Assembly: GCA_025964115.1 (NCBI GenBank)
Contig: JAOPZM010000173.1
Coordinates: 1-48,320 of the forward strand
From: Solirubrobacterales bacterium
GTDB taxonomy: Bacteria > Actinomycetota > Thermoleophilia > Solirubrobacterales > Solirubrobacteraceae
Direction: 5' to 3'
Length of the DNA: 48,320 nt
Part shown: piece after piece, positions 16,235-24,585 of the stretch
How positions within the stretch are numbered: the first letter of the stretch is position 1
Layout of the letters: each line of letters begins with the position of its first letter
Position numbers and translations under genes: made by a program
The notes under the pieces: generated by a model
The model's input: the letters and a program-made list of their open reading frames with translations, nothing else
Database searches by the model: none
Told to the model about the DNA's origin: nothing

Positions 16235-17325
16235 AGCCCGTCCTGTTCGTCACCGGCCACGCCCCGGCCTACCGCGTGGGGGCGTTCGCGCGCCTGCACG
16301 AGCGCGAGAACGTGGAGTTCGCGCTGTTCGGCGGACGTTCACGGCACGGAGGGGCCGCCATCGAAGCGGATCTGCCCTTCCCCCACCGCCGCGTATCCCA
16401 GCGGGAGCTCCTTTCGCTGGCCGCGAGCGGGCGCTACCGTGCGGTCGTCTGCCCGACCGGCGGACGTTTGGCGCCGCTGGCGAGCTGGGCGGGGGCGCGC
16501 CGGGCAGGCGTGCCGCTGATCCTGTGGGCTTCGCTGTGGGCCCACCCCGTCAGCGTCGTCCACGCGTTCAGCTACCTGCCGCTGCGGCGCCTGTACCGCT
16601 CCGCCGATGCGGTCGTCACCTACGGACCGCACGTGAGCGACTACGTGCGGGCGCGCGGCGCACGCAACGTGCATGTGGCCCCGCAGTCGGTCGACAACGA
16701 CTTCTGGAGCTCACCTGAGGTGGCGCCTCCCAGCGACCCCTCCTGGCCCGCCGACGCGGACGTGAGGTTCCTGTTCGTCGGCCGTCCCGTCAGGGAGAAG
16801 GGGCTGGAGGTCCTGCTCGCCGCATGGCGCGCCTGCGAGCTGAAGCCTGCGCAGGCCGCCCTGGTGCTCGTGGGGGCCGACCCGGGCGGGGCGCCGGGGG
16901 ACGGCGACCCACACGCGCAGGTAGAGGGGGTCTTCTGGTGGCGCGCGCTGACGCCGTCGGCCCTCCGCGACGCTTATGCGGATTGTGACGTGCTCGTGCT
17001 GCCGTCGATCCGGACCCGCACCTTCCGCGAGCCCTGGGGGTTAGTGGTGAACGAGGCGATGAACAGACGGCTGCCCGTGATCGCCTCCGATGCCGTCGGG
17101 GCTGCCGCTGGAGGGCTCGTGCAGGACGGACACAACGGATTGGTGGTGGCTGCAGGCGATGTCGGCGCGCTCGCCGACGCCATTGCAGCGCTCTCGCAGG
17201 ACCCGCAGCTAAGGGCTCGGCTGGGCGAGGCCGGCGCCCGCGACGTCCGCGCCTACAGCCACGATGCCTGGGCCGAGGGCTTCTCGCGGGCGCTTGCAAG
17301 CGTGGGCGTATCGAAGGCACCGTAA
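16231..17325 (+). CDS. GT4-family glycosyltransferase
   Basis: 364 residues. The N-terminus VKPVLFVTGHAPAYRVGAFARL, the internal FLFVGRPVREKGLEVLLAAW and the C-terminal EPWGLVVNEAMNRRLPVIAS define a GT-B GT4 enzyme. The start GTG overlaps the TGA of the previous gene (16231-16234). It is third in the overlapping transferase series and precedes a small exported protein and the O-antigen-ligase-like gene, suggesting one glycan pathway. The FRxPWG-type donor motif with Glu follows the family pattern; the sugar specificity is not predictable. Confidence 0.85.
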   Translation: MKPVLFVTGHAPAYRVGAFARLHERENVEFALFGGRSRHGGAAIEADLPFPHRRVSQRELLSLAASGRYRAVVCPTGGRLAPLASWAGARRAGVPLILWASLWAHPVSVVHAFSYLPLRRLYRSADAVVTYGPHVSDYVRARGARNVHVAPQSVDNDFWSSPEVAPPSDPSWPADADVRFLFVGRPVREKGLEVLLAAWRACELKPAQAALVLVGADPGGAPGDGDPHAQVEGVFWWRALTPSALRDAYADCDVLVLPSIRTRTFREPWGLVVNEAMNRRLPVIASDAVGAAAGGLVQDGHNGLVVAAGDVGALADAIAALSQDPQLRARLGEAGARDVRAYSHDAWAEGFSRALASVGVSKAP

Positions 17326-17347
17326 GGGGTTGTTCCGGCGAGGACCC

Positions 17348-17887
17348 TTGGTAGCGTTGCGGAGCTTGGAACGGATCTCGGCCCTTCTTCCACGCCTGTT
17401 GGCGCTGTCGTTGGTGCTGGCCGCGGGGATCGCGTCCCCGGCTCGCGCGAGCGTCGGCGAAACGATCATCCTCCGGTGCACTCATGGGCAGTCGCTCAGC
17501 GGGTTCAGCCAACAGGCCTACAGGGAAGCCCTCAAAGACCTGACCGCGGACGCGCGTGAGTACACCGAATGCGGATCGCTCATCCGCCAGGCGCAGCTGG
17601 CGGCGGCCACCGGCCGGGGCGGCTCCGCCGGCGGGGCGGCGGTCGTTCCGATCGCTCCCACGGCCTCCGAGCAGCGCGCGATCACCCACGCCACGCACGC
17701 CAGCCCGGTCCCCGTTCGCGTGGGAAGCGGCGTCGTGCACCCGGGTGTCGTGCACGCCGACATCGCCTCGGCGCTCAGCTCGTTGCCCACGCCGCTGCTG
17801 GCGACCGTGATCTTCCTGCTCGCCTGCCTGCTGCTCATCGTGGCAGGCGCCTTGCGAAACCGCTTCCGTGCCCGCCACAACGACTGA
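17348..17887 (+). CDS. Exported, C-terminally membrane-anchored protein, unknown function
   Basis: About 179 residues. It has a signal-peptide-like N-terminus (LLPRLLALSLVLAAG, then ARA before SVGETI), a small external region with two cysteines (ILRCTHG, YTECGS), a flexible Ala/Gly/Pro stretch and a C-terminal membrane helix (LLATVIFLLACLLLIVAG) ending in RNRFRARHND. The frame is open to an ATG at 17264 inside the previous gene, but TTG at 17330 or 17348 gives a proper signal peptide; the choice is uncertain. Its last 20 bases overlap the start of the O-antigen-ligase-like gene, so the two are likely coupled. I do not recognise a family. Confidence 0.6.
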   Translation: MVALRSLERISALLPRLLALSLVLAAGIASPARASVGETIILRCTHGQSLSGFSQQAYREALKDLTADAREYTECGSLIRQAQLAAATGRGGSAGGAAVVPIAPTASEQRAITHATHASPVPVRVGSGVVHPGVVHADIASALSSLPTPLLATVIFLLACLLLIVAGALRNRFRARHND

Positions 17888-20255
17888 GCCCGCTCCGGAG
17901 TCCGCTCCGGCGCTGGGCGCGTTGCCGCCGCTGGCAGAGCCGAGACGGCGGCGCCTGCCGGTTCGCTCCCACGTGCTCACGGCGGGCGACGGGCGGGCCC
18001 TCGGCTGGGCGGCGGCGCTCGCGATCGCGGCCGTCCTCTGCCTCGTCACCTTCTACGCGAAGGGCGGCCTCAGCCTCGAAACGATGACCGTGACCGAGAT
18101 GGCACTCACGTGTGCCGCGGGCGTGGCGATCGCCGCCGCGGTGGTCCTCTCGCGGACCCGGCGGCCGGCATACGGGCTGTGGTCGGTCGGTCTGCTGCTG
18201 GCGTTCACCGTCTGGACGGCGCTGTCGGTGGTGTGGTCGGTGCAACCCGACGAAAGCTGGCAGGACGCCGGGCGGATGTTCGCCTATTGCGGCGTCTTCG
18301 CCGCGGCGGTGACACTGGTGCGGGTCGACCCCGCACGCTGGCCGGCCGTGATCGGCGGGGTCACGCTGGCGGCGGTCATCGTCTGCGGATACGCGCTTCT
18401 GACGAAGATCTTCCCGGGCGACCTCGTACCGGCCAGCGCCTACGCCCGGCTCGACGAGCCGTACGGTTACTGGAACGCGATCGGCCTGACTGCCGCGCTC
18501 GGGGCGATCTGCTGCCTGTGGCTGGGCGCGCGGCGAACGGGGCATGCGCTCTTGAGCGCCCTTGCCTATCCCGCGATGGGGCTGCTGCTGCTGACGCTGC
18601 TGCTCGCCTACTCGCGCGGCGCGCTGGCGGCTCTGGCCGTGGGCGTGGTGCTGTGGCTCTGCGTGGTCCCCCTGCGGCTGCGGGGGGCGGCGGTCCTGAT
18701 TCTCGGGGCGCTCGGCGCCGGCGCGGTCGCCGCGTGGGATTTCTCCACGCACGCCCTGAGCACCGAAGGCGTCGCGCTCGGCGAACGCGCGACGGCCGGG
18801 CACCGGCTCGGGGCGCTGGTCGTCGCGATGGTCCTGCTGCTGGCGCTGGCGGGAGCGGCGATCGGCTTCTTCACGGGTCGCCGGGCTCCGTCGCTGGCGA
18901 CGCGCCGCAGGGCGGGAGCTGTCCTGCTGGCGCTGATCGCGCTTGCCGCCGTCGGCTTCGTCGGAGCGCTCGCGCACAGCCACCGCGGGTTGACCGGCAG
19001 CGTCTCGCATGCGGTCGACGCGGTGACGAATCCCAACGCCAAACCTCCGTCCAACACGGCCGGCCGCCTGACCGCGGTCGCAAGCGTGCGGGCTCGCTAC
19101 TGGAAGGAGGCCATACAGATCTGGGAAGCTCACCCGGCCCTCGGTGCCGGAGCGCTGGGCTACCACACGGCGCGCCTGCGCTACCGCACCGTCACGATCG
19201 ATGTCCACCACGCCCACGGCTTCGTCGTGCAGACGCTCGCCGACCTCGGGCTGGTGGGCCTGGTCGCTGCGCTAGCCCTGCTGGGCTGCTGGATGGCCGC
19301 CGCCGGACGCGCAACCCACCCGCTGAATCGACAATGGACGGGCTGGCGCGATATCCGGGCTCGGACGGTGCCGCGTTGGCGCAGCGTGTCGCTCGCCTAC
19401 ACGCCCGAGCGCATCGGCCTGCTGACGATGCTCTGCGTAGTCGTCGCCTTCGGCGTTCACTCGTTCGTCGACTGGACGTGGTACGTGCCGGGGAACGCCT
19501 GCGTGGCGCTGCTCTTTTCCGGCTGGCTGGCCGGCCGGGGCCCACTCCAGCTGGGCCGGGCGGGGCCGGCGGCCGGACGCGGTCCGAGCGGTGAAGGTGA
19601 ATCGCCGAGGCCGGCGTGGGCGCCCTCCCTGCTCGTGCCGCGACTGGCCGAGGTGGGACGCCTGCGCCTCGGAGTCGCGCTCGCGGTGATCGTCGCCGCG
19701 CTGCTGGCGGCCTGGTCGCAGTGGCAGCCGCAACGCTCCGAAGACGCACGACAGCAGGCGCTCGCGCTGGTCGGGAGCGACCCGCGAGGGGCGCTCGCCA
19801 CGGCTCACACCGCAGTCGACCGCGATCCCCTCTCCGTGCAGGCACTATTCGCGCTCTCGGCCGTCCAGCAGGCTGCCGGCGAGCCCGCGGGGGCACAGGC
19901 GACGCTGCAGCGGGCGGTGCGACTCCAGCCCTCGAACCCCGAAAGCTGGCTGCATCTCGGGCTCTACGAAATACACGGCAACCCCCATGCGGCGCTGAGC
20001 GACATCGAAGCGGCGATCTTCCTCGACCCGGAGTCGGTGGCTCCCGAGCTGATCAACGGACCGCGCGCGTCGAGCAGGTCTATCGAAATCCAGAACGCCT
20101 ACATCCAGGCGCTGCGAGCTTCCGCGGCGCCGTCAAGCCCCATCAGAAGCGGGAGCGCACCGCCCGCGCGAGCAGGAGGCGTCGCGCCCCGGGCACTCCG
20201 GCGGCGGAGCGCACCTCGATCTCCTGGAAGCGAAAGTCCTCGAGCAGCTCCCTGA
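17868..20255 (+). CDS. O-antigen ligase/polymerase-like membrane protein with TPR-like tail
   Basis: 795 residues. About a dozen hydrophobic helices lie between residues 45 and 520, with the Wzy_C/WaaL-type external region (YWNAIGLTAALGA, AGRLTAVASVRARYWKEAI, HAHGFVVQTLADLGLVG, DWTWYVPGNACVALL). After a further helix near 610 come TPR-like helices (ALFALSAVQQAAGEPAGAQA, PSNPESWLHLGLYEI). It probably polymerises or ligates lipid-linked glycan at the outer face. The last 38 codons run through the 3' end of the convergent methyltransferase gene as a basic Pro/Ser/Arg-rich tail, so the end may be a recent stop loss. The start is a GTG overlapping the small exported protein gene. Confidence 0.82.
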   Translation: MPATTTEPAPESAPALGALPPLAEPRRRRLPVRSHVLTAGDGRALGWAAALAIAAVLCLVTFYAKGGLSLETMTVTEMALTCAAGVAIAAAVVLSRTRRPAYGLWSVGLLLAFTVWTALSVVWSVQPDESWQDAGRMFAYCGVFAAAVTLVRVDPARWPAVIGGVTLAAVIVCGYALLTKIFPGDLVPASAYARLDEPYGYWNAIGLTAALGAICCLWLGARRTGHALLSALAYPAMGLLLLTLLLAYSRGALAALAVGVVLWLCVVPLRLRGAAVLILGALGAGAVAAWDFSTHALSTEGVALGERATAGHRLGALVVAMVLLLALAGAAIGFFTGRRAPSLATRRRAGAVLLALIALAAVGFVGALAHSHRGLTGSVSHAVDAVTNPNAKPPSNTAGRLTAVASVRARYWKEAIQIWEAHPALGAGALGYHTARLRYRTVTIDVHHAHGFVVQTLADLGLVGLVAALALLGCWMAAAGRATHPLNRQWTGWRDIRARTVPRWRSVSLAYTPERIGLLTMLCVVVAFGVHSFVDWTWYVPGNACVALLFSGWLAGRGPLQLGRAGPAAGRGPSGEGESPRPAWAPSLLVPRLAEVGRLRLGVALAVIVAALLAAWSQWQPQRSEDARQQALALVGSDPRGALATAHTAVDRDPLSVQALFALSAVQQAAGEPAGAQATLQRAVRLQPSNPESWLHLGLYEIHGNPHAALSDIEAAIFLDPESVAPELINGPRASSRSIEIQNAYIQALRASAAPSSPIRSGSAPPARAGGVAPRALRRRSAPRSPGSESPRAAP

Positions 20256-20769
20256 GCGAATCGAGGGTGTAGAAGCGCAGGTGCTCGCCCCGCGGGTCGA
20301 AGTGCTCGGCGAGCGCGTGCCTCGACAGCGCCAGGCGCAGCATCGCCAGACGCCCATGGGCGGGGGTGCTCAGCAGCAGGCTGCCGCCGGAGCGGAGCAC
20401 CCGCCGTACCTCCGAAAGCCAGGCCGCCGTGTCGGCCACGTGCTCGATCACCTCGCCCGCCCACACGACATCGAAGGTCGCGTCCGAGAGATCCCAACCC
20501 CCCTCGCCGTCGACAACGCGCAGATCGAGCTGCGGGTGAAGCTCCCGCGCGCGCCGCAGTGGCTCCTCGGCGACGTCGATGCCGACCACGGCCGCACCCT
20601 CCCGGGCGAGCTCCGCCGCGAAGCATCCTTCGCCGCAGCCGACGTCGAGCACCCGGTCGCCGGCGACCACGTGTTCGCGCAGGAAGCGCAGGCGCACGGC
20701 GAAGTCCGACGGCTCGAGCCCCTGGGCGAGCTCTTGCCAGCGCTCTTCGTGGTAGGCGCGTGAGGGCAT
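20143..20769 (-). CDS. Class I SAM-dependent methyltransferase
   Basis: 208 residues. Motif I is VLDVGCGEGCFAAELAREGA with the acidic GIDVAE after it; FDVVWAGEVIEHV and LRSGGSLLLSTPAHG are typical of UbiG/Methyltransf_11 enzymes. The tail (HLRFYTLDSLRELLED) resembles methyltransferases of glycan clusters that act on sugars or lipids. The target is unknown. ATG at 20769 was chosen because a TAGCCT box lies 7 bases upstream and the longer ORF contains no further domain. Its 3' end overlaps the convergent O-antigen-ligase-like gene by 113 bases. Confidence 0.85.
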   Translation of the reverse strand: MPSRAYHEERWQELAQGLEPSDFAVRLRFLREHVVAGDRVLDVGCGEGCFAAELAREGAAVVGIDVAEEPLRRARELHPQLDLRVVDGEGGWDLSDATFDVVWAGEVIEHVADTAAWLSEVRRVLRSGGSLLLSTPAHGRLAMLRLALSRHALAEHFDPRGEHLRFYTLDSLRELLEDFRFQEIEVRSAAGVPGARRLLLARAVRSRF

Positions 20770-20776
20770 CGCCCGT

Positions 20777-20782
20777 AGGCTA
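20777..20782 (-). promoter_or_regulatory. -10 box (TAGCCT) of the methyltransferase gene
   Basis: TAGCCT is 7 bases before the ATG at 20769 on the minus strand, another leaderless arrangement. Confidence 0.5.
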
Positions 20783-20839
20783 GAGCCGACGCCGTCGCGG
20801 ACCCGTCCTGGAGCTGGGCGATGGAGCGTCCGACGGTGC

Positions 20840-20890
20840 AGAGATGCTTTCATCTCTATCCATTCCCAACGCCAACGCTTATGTTGGCGT
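20840..20890. promoter_or_regulatory. Two adjacent perfect hairpins in a divergent intergenic region
   Basis: AGAGATG-CTTT-CATCTCT (20840-20857) is a 7-bp inverted repeat, and ACGCCAAC-GCTTAT-GTTGGCGT (20869-20890) is an 8-bp one. Both lie in an unusually AT-rich stretch between the divergent methyltransferase and GT4 genes, in the likely leader of the latter. They may be operators or RNA leader structures. Confidence 0.5.
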
Positions 20891-20931
20891 GCTGTGCGCC
20901 AGGGCGAGGATGGAAAGGGGAGAGTCGACAG

Positions 20932-21942
20932 GTGAGGGTCGCGTTCGACGGCCGGCCAGTCTCCGATCCGAATGGCGTCGGTCGATACACGCGCTGCCTG
21001 CTGAAGGCGCTTCGCGACACCGCCGCTGCAGGCGACGAGGTGTTCGAGACCCAGCATCCCTCGACGACGCTGCGCTCGGGAGATCCCGACCTGCTGCACT
21101 CGCCGTGGATCGCCGGTGCGATGCTCCACCCGCCCTGTCCGCTGGTCGTCACGATCCACGACCTCACGTCGCTCAAGCGCCGCAGCGAGTACCTGCGGAC
21201 GGGCCTGCGCATGCGCCTGCGCCATCTCGCGGTCCAGCGCGCCGCGTGCGCGATCGTCCCGACGGAGGCGGTGGCCGAGGACGCGGTGACGCACCTGCGG
21301 CTCGAGCGCGAGCGGGTGCTCGTCATCCCGGAGGCGGCCGAGCCGGCCATGTATCCCCGAACCCGGCAGGAGATCGCGGCCGTGCGTGGCCGTTTCGGCC
21401 TGCCCGAGCGCTACCTAGTGTGGGTTGGGGGGCTGCAGCACCCCGACCCGGGCAGGCGCCTCGCGAAGCTCGCCGCCACGCCTCGGCGGCTGCCGCTGGT
21501 GCTCGTCGGCCCCACCCGACCGTGGGCACACGAGCTGCCCGATGTGATCCTCACCGGCCAGGTGGCCGACGAAGACCTCGCGGCCATCTACACGGGCGCC
21601 CACGCGCTCGTCCTGCCGTCCGACCACGGGGGCTTCGGCCTGCAGGCAGTGGAGGCACTCGCATGCGGCACGCCGGTCGTCGCGTGCGAGGTCACGGCGC
21701 TGCGTGAGGTCCTCGGCGATCGCGCCACGTTCGTGGCACCCGGCGACATGCCGGCGCTGATAGCAGCCGCCGAGAGCGCCACGCGTCCGGCTCCACCGCC
21801 ATTGCCCTGGACATGGGAGGACGCCGCACGCGCGACCTGGGGCGTGTACGCGCGCGCAATCTGCCCCGCGGAGCAGCCGCGCCCGAGCGGGCGCACGGTT
21901 CGCGGACGTCCCGCCGGAGCGGGCGGCCTGGATCCTCAGTAG
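20932..21942 (+). CDS. GT4-family glycosyltransferase
   Basis: 336 residues. VRVAFDGRPVSDPNGVGRYTRCLL is the N-terminal signature of the GT4 subgroup with DGRP/GIGRY-type motifs. VVTIHDLTSLKRR, AIVPTEAVAEDAV and DHGGFGLQAVEALACGTPVVA complete the GT-B fold. The C-terminal 30 residues are Pro/Arg-rich and look disordered. The start GTG at 20932 has AGGGGAGAG about 7 bases upstream; the frame is open further but upstream residues do not match the family. The stop overlaps the convergent phosphotransferase gene by 7 bases. Confidence 0.83.
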   Translation: MRVAFDGRPVSDPNGVGRYTRCLLKALRDTAAAGDEVFETQHPSTTLRSGDPDLLHSPWIAGAMLHPPCPLVVTIHDLTSLKRRSEYLRTGLRMRLRHLAVQRAACAIVPTEAVAEDAVTHLRLERERVLVIPEAAEPAMYPRTRQEIAAVRGRFGLPERYLVWVGGLQHPDPGRRLAKLAATPRRLPLVLVGPTRPWAHELPDVILTGQVADEDLAAIYTGAHALVLPSDHGGFGLQAVEALACGTPVVACEVTALREVLGDRATFVAPGDMPALIAAAESATRPAPPPLPWTWEDAARATWGVYARAICPAEQPRPSGRTVRGRPAGAGGLDPQ

Positions 21943-23519
21943 GCGCCCCGCCGCGTCACCACGGCGGGAATCGTCTTCAGCAGGATCGTCAGGTCTAGCG
22001 CCAGCGACCAGCGCTCGAGGTAGATGAAGTCGAGATGCACGAGGTCGTCGAAGTCGAGCTCCGAGCGGCCTGAGACCTGCCAGAGGCCCGTGATCCCCGG
22101 GAGCACCAGGTAGCGCTTGCGGTGCCAGTCCTCGAGCATCTCGTAGTCGCGCTCAGGCAGCGGCCGCGGGCCGACGAGGGACATCTCGCCCCTGAGCACG
22201 TTCACCAGCTGCGGCAGCTCGTCCAGAGAGAAGCGCCGCAGCAGACGCCCGACGCGTGTCAGGCGCGGATCGTCGCGAATCTTGAACAGCGCGCCGGAGG
22301 CCTCGTTCAGGTCTTCGAGGTCCGCCTGGTGCTCCTCCGCGTTCGTGTGCATCGTGCGGAACTTGAGGCAGGCGAAGGGCCGCTGACCGATGCCGCGGCG
22401 TGTCGAGCGGAAGAATGCCGGCCCACGGGAGGAGAGGCGCACGGCGAGCAGGATCGTGAGCAGCAAAGGGCTCAGCACGATCAGCAGCAGCGTCGCGCCG
22501 ACGATGTCGAACGTGCGCTTGAGGGCGAAGTCGACGCCCTCGAAGACCGGCGGGCCGAGCTCGAACAGCGGCACCGACTGCCCGGGCACGAACTCCGCCC
22601 GGTGGATCAGGATCTCCATCGTGGAGGGCGCGAGCCGCACGCGCACGCCGCGCTGATGGCAGCGGTCGACGAGGTCGACCGCCTCGACCTGCGGGAAGTC
22701 AGGGTCGGCGATGATGACCTCGTCTATCCGTTCGCTGCCGAGAACGCCCTCGAGGTCGGACAGCGAACCCAGCGAGCGCAGGCCGTTGGCGGGCAGCTCC
22801 GAGATCGAGAGGAAGCCGACGACCTCGATCGGAGAGTGGTGATCGTCGCCGAGCGCGTGGGCGACATCGCGGATGTGCTTGCCCGTGCCGACGAGCACGG
22901 CGCGCCGTCGATAGCCGGCGGCGCGCAGGATCAAGCCCGTCAGCCACTCGTAGCCGGCGCGCATCGAGGAGATGTAGAGGAGCGCGAAGGCGAGCGTCCC
23001 GTAGAAGAGGTAGTAGCTGGAGAAGTGTTCACCGCTGACCACCGCGAAGATCAGCGCGACGAATGCGACCTGGAACAGCGACCCGACGATCCGCGAGAGG
23101 CCGGGACGCAGCGCGCGCGCCGCATAGAGGCCGGACCGGGCGAACAAGAGGGCAGTCAGCAGATAGGCGAAGGCGATGAACTGCCTTGTGCCTTCGTAGG
23201 CCTTGTCCGGTGTGACATGGCCGCGCACTGCTTCCTTGAGCGCCAAGGCGGTGAAGATCGCGAGGGCAACGCCGGCGAAATCGAGAGCGAGCAGCGACAG
23301 CACCCGTGCCATGCGCCTCGCCGTCGAGATGCGCAGGATGAACGAGAGCACGGGCGGGCGCTTGCGCCGGATGTCACGGGTCGACGGCTCCAGGCGCTCC
23401 GTGACGGCCGAGCTGGCAGACGCGGGCCTGGCATGTGGGGGAGCGGCCGGCAGCGACCTCACGCGAGGAGCGGGTCGAGTAGGCGTTCCCGACGAACGTG
23501 GTCCCATCTCGCCGCTCAC
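21936..23519 (-). CDS. Polyprenyl-phosphate sugar-1-phosphate transferase (exopolysaccharide priming)
   Basis: 527 residues. After a basic, Pro-rich N-terminus there are about four membrane helices (68-190), a Rossmann-like domain (RRAVLVGTGKHIRDVAHAL, DEVIIADPDF) and a fifth helix (FDIVGATLLLIVLSPLLL). The cytoplasmic catalytic domain follows: FFRSTRRGIGQRPFACLKFRTM, DDPRLTRVGRLLRRFSLDELPQL, GEMSLVGPRPLPERD and LPGITGLWQVSGRSELDF. This is the WbaP/CpsE/WcaJ class, which loads the first sugar phosphate onto undecaprenyl phosphate. It is thus the likely initiating enzyme for the glycan of this cluster. The start could be the GTG at 23519 or an ATG four codons later; no clear Shine-Dalgarno or -10 box was found. 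Confidence 0.92.
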   Translation of the reverse strand: MSGEMGPRSSGTPTRPAPRVRSLPAAPPHARPASASSAVTERLEPSTRDIRRKRPPVLSFILRISTARRMARVLSLLALDFAGVALAIFTALALKEAVRGHVTPDKAYEGTRQFIAFAYLLTALLFARSGLYAARALRPGLSRIVGSLFQVAFVALIFAVVSGEHFSSYYLFYGTLAFALLYISSMRAGYEWLTGLILRAAGYRRRAVLVGTGKHIRDVAHALGDDHHSPIEVVGFLSISELPANGLRSLGSLSDLEGVLGSERIDEVIIADPDFPQVEAVDLVDRCHQRGVRVRLAPSTMEILIHRAEFVPGQSVPLFELGPPVFEGVDFALKRTFDIVGATLLLIVLSPLLLTILLAVRLSSRGPAFFRSTRRGIGQRPFACLKFRTMHTNAEEHQADLEDLNEASGALFKIRDDPRLTRVGRLLRRFSLDELPQLVNVLRGEMSLVGPRPLPERDYEMLEDWHRKRYLVLPGITGLWQVSGRSELDFDDLVHLDFIYLERWSLALDLTILLKTIPAVVTRRGAY

Positions 23520-23590
23520 AACACCTCAGACTCGCAGATGGAGCGGCCGTCCGCACTCAGCCTGGACAACGATGAGCGGCAGGACAATGC

Positions 23591-24544
23591 TCAGCGCGAG
23601 CCGCCGCCCACGAGTAGCTCGACGCCCGACTGCTCGATCGTCGTCTCCAGGCCGTCCCGCAGTGAAACCTCGGGCGACCAGCCGAGCAGCTCGCGGGCGA
23701 GCGTGATGTCGGGCTTGCGCTGCTTGGGGTCGTCGATCGGAAGCGCCTCGTAGACGATCTCCGATGTCGAGCCGGTGAGCTCCTTCACCGTCTCGGCGAG
23801 TTCCAGCAGCGTGAACTCATCCGGGTTTCCGATGTTGACGGGATCGTGGTATCCGGACTCCGCCAGCGCGATGATCCCGCGGATGAGATCGCTGACGTAG
23901 CAGAACGAGCGCGTTTGGCTGCCATCGCCGAACACCGTGATCGGCCGGTTCGCGAGCGCCTGGCGCAGGAACGTGGGAATCGCGCGCCCGTCATGCGGGC
24001 GCATGCGGCTGCCGTACGTGTTGAAGATCCTCACGATCGCCGTGTCAACGCCCTGCTGGCGGTGGTAGGCCATGGTCAGCGCCTCGGCGTAGCGCTTCGC
24101 CTCGTCGTAGACGCCGCGTGGGCCGATCGGGTTGACGTGGCCCCAGTAGCTCTCCGAATGCGGGTGCTCGAGCGGATCGCCGTAGACCTCGCTCGTCGAC
24201 GCGATCAGGAAGCGGGCGCGCTTGGCCTTGGCCAGGCCGAGGGTGTGGTGGGTGCCGTAGGAGCCGACCTTCAGCGTGTGCAGCGGCAGCCGCAGGTAGT
24301 CGATCGGCGAGGCGGGCGATGCGAGGTGATAGACGAAGTCGATCGGCTCCTCCACGAAGTACGGCTCGATGATGTCTACGCCGACGTGCAGGAAGCGCTC
24401 CGGGTCGCGGATGTGCTCGATGTTGTGCAGTGAACCCGTCTCGAAGTTGTCCACGCAGATGACTCGATGGCCGCGAGCGAGCAGCTCGTCGCAGAGGTGT
24501 GAGCCGAGGAAGCCGGCTCCGCCCGTTACCAAGCAGGTGGCCAT
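23591..24544 (-). CDS. uxs: UDP-glucuronate decarboxylase (UDP-xylose synthase)
   Basis: 317 residues. The N-terminal [21 protein letters not shown] and [47 protein letters not shown], catalytic YDEAKRYAE and [19 protein letters not shown] are the hallmark of UXS. It converts UDP-glucuronate to UDP-xylose with tightly bound NAD. A UDP-glucose dehydrogenase is needed for its substrate; one of the two dehydrogenases in this window might supply it. The ATG at 24544 follows a TAAGCT box by 8 bases. It is divergent from the mutase gene, with both -10 boxes in a 41-base gap. Confidence 0.93.
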   Translation of the reverse strand: MATCLVTGGAGFLGSHLCDELLARGHRVICVDNFETGSLHNIEHIRDPERFLHVGVDIIEPYFVEEPIDFVYHLASPASPIDYLRLPLHTLKVGSYGTHHTLGLAKAKRARFLIASTSEVYGDPLEHPHSESYWGHVNPIGPRGVYDEAKRYAEALTMAYHRQQGVDTAIVRIFNTYGSRMRPHDGRAIPTFLRQALANRPITVFGDGSQTRSFCYVSDLIRGIIALAESGYHDPVNIGNPDEFTLLELAETVKELTGSTSEIVYEALPIDDPKQRKPDITLARELLGWSPEVSLRDGLETTIEQSGVELLVGGGSR

Positions 24545-24552
24545 GGCGCTGA

Positions 24553-24558
24553 AGCTTA
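24553..24558 (-). promoter_or_regulatory. -10 box (TAAGCT) of the UDP-xylose synthase gene
   Basis: TAAGCT lies 8 bases before the ATG at 24544 with no Shine-Dalgarno. Confidence 0.55.
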
Positions 24559-24572
24559 GTGGTTGACCGGAC

Positions 24573-24578
24573 TATCCT
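24573..24578 (+). promoter_or_regulatory. -10 box (TATCCT) of the mutase gene
   Basis: TATCCT is 7 bases before the GTG at 24586. It fixes that GTG as the better start over an in-frame GTG at 24559, which would lie upstream of the promoter. Confidence 0.5.
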
Positions 24579-24585
24579 TCCGTGG

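Noticed and set aside
17835-19217. 460-residue minus-strand ORF within the O-antigen-ligase-like gene
   Set aside because: Gln/Arg/Asp-rich shadow of hydrophobic codons on the other strand.
22122-23753. 543-residue plus-strand ORF opposite the phosphotransferase gene
   Set aside because: Composition (Arg, Glu, Gln, His) is that of a reverse-frame shadow; the minus strand encodes a complete, motif-rich WbaP-type enzyme.
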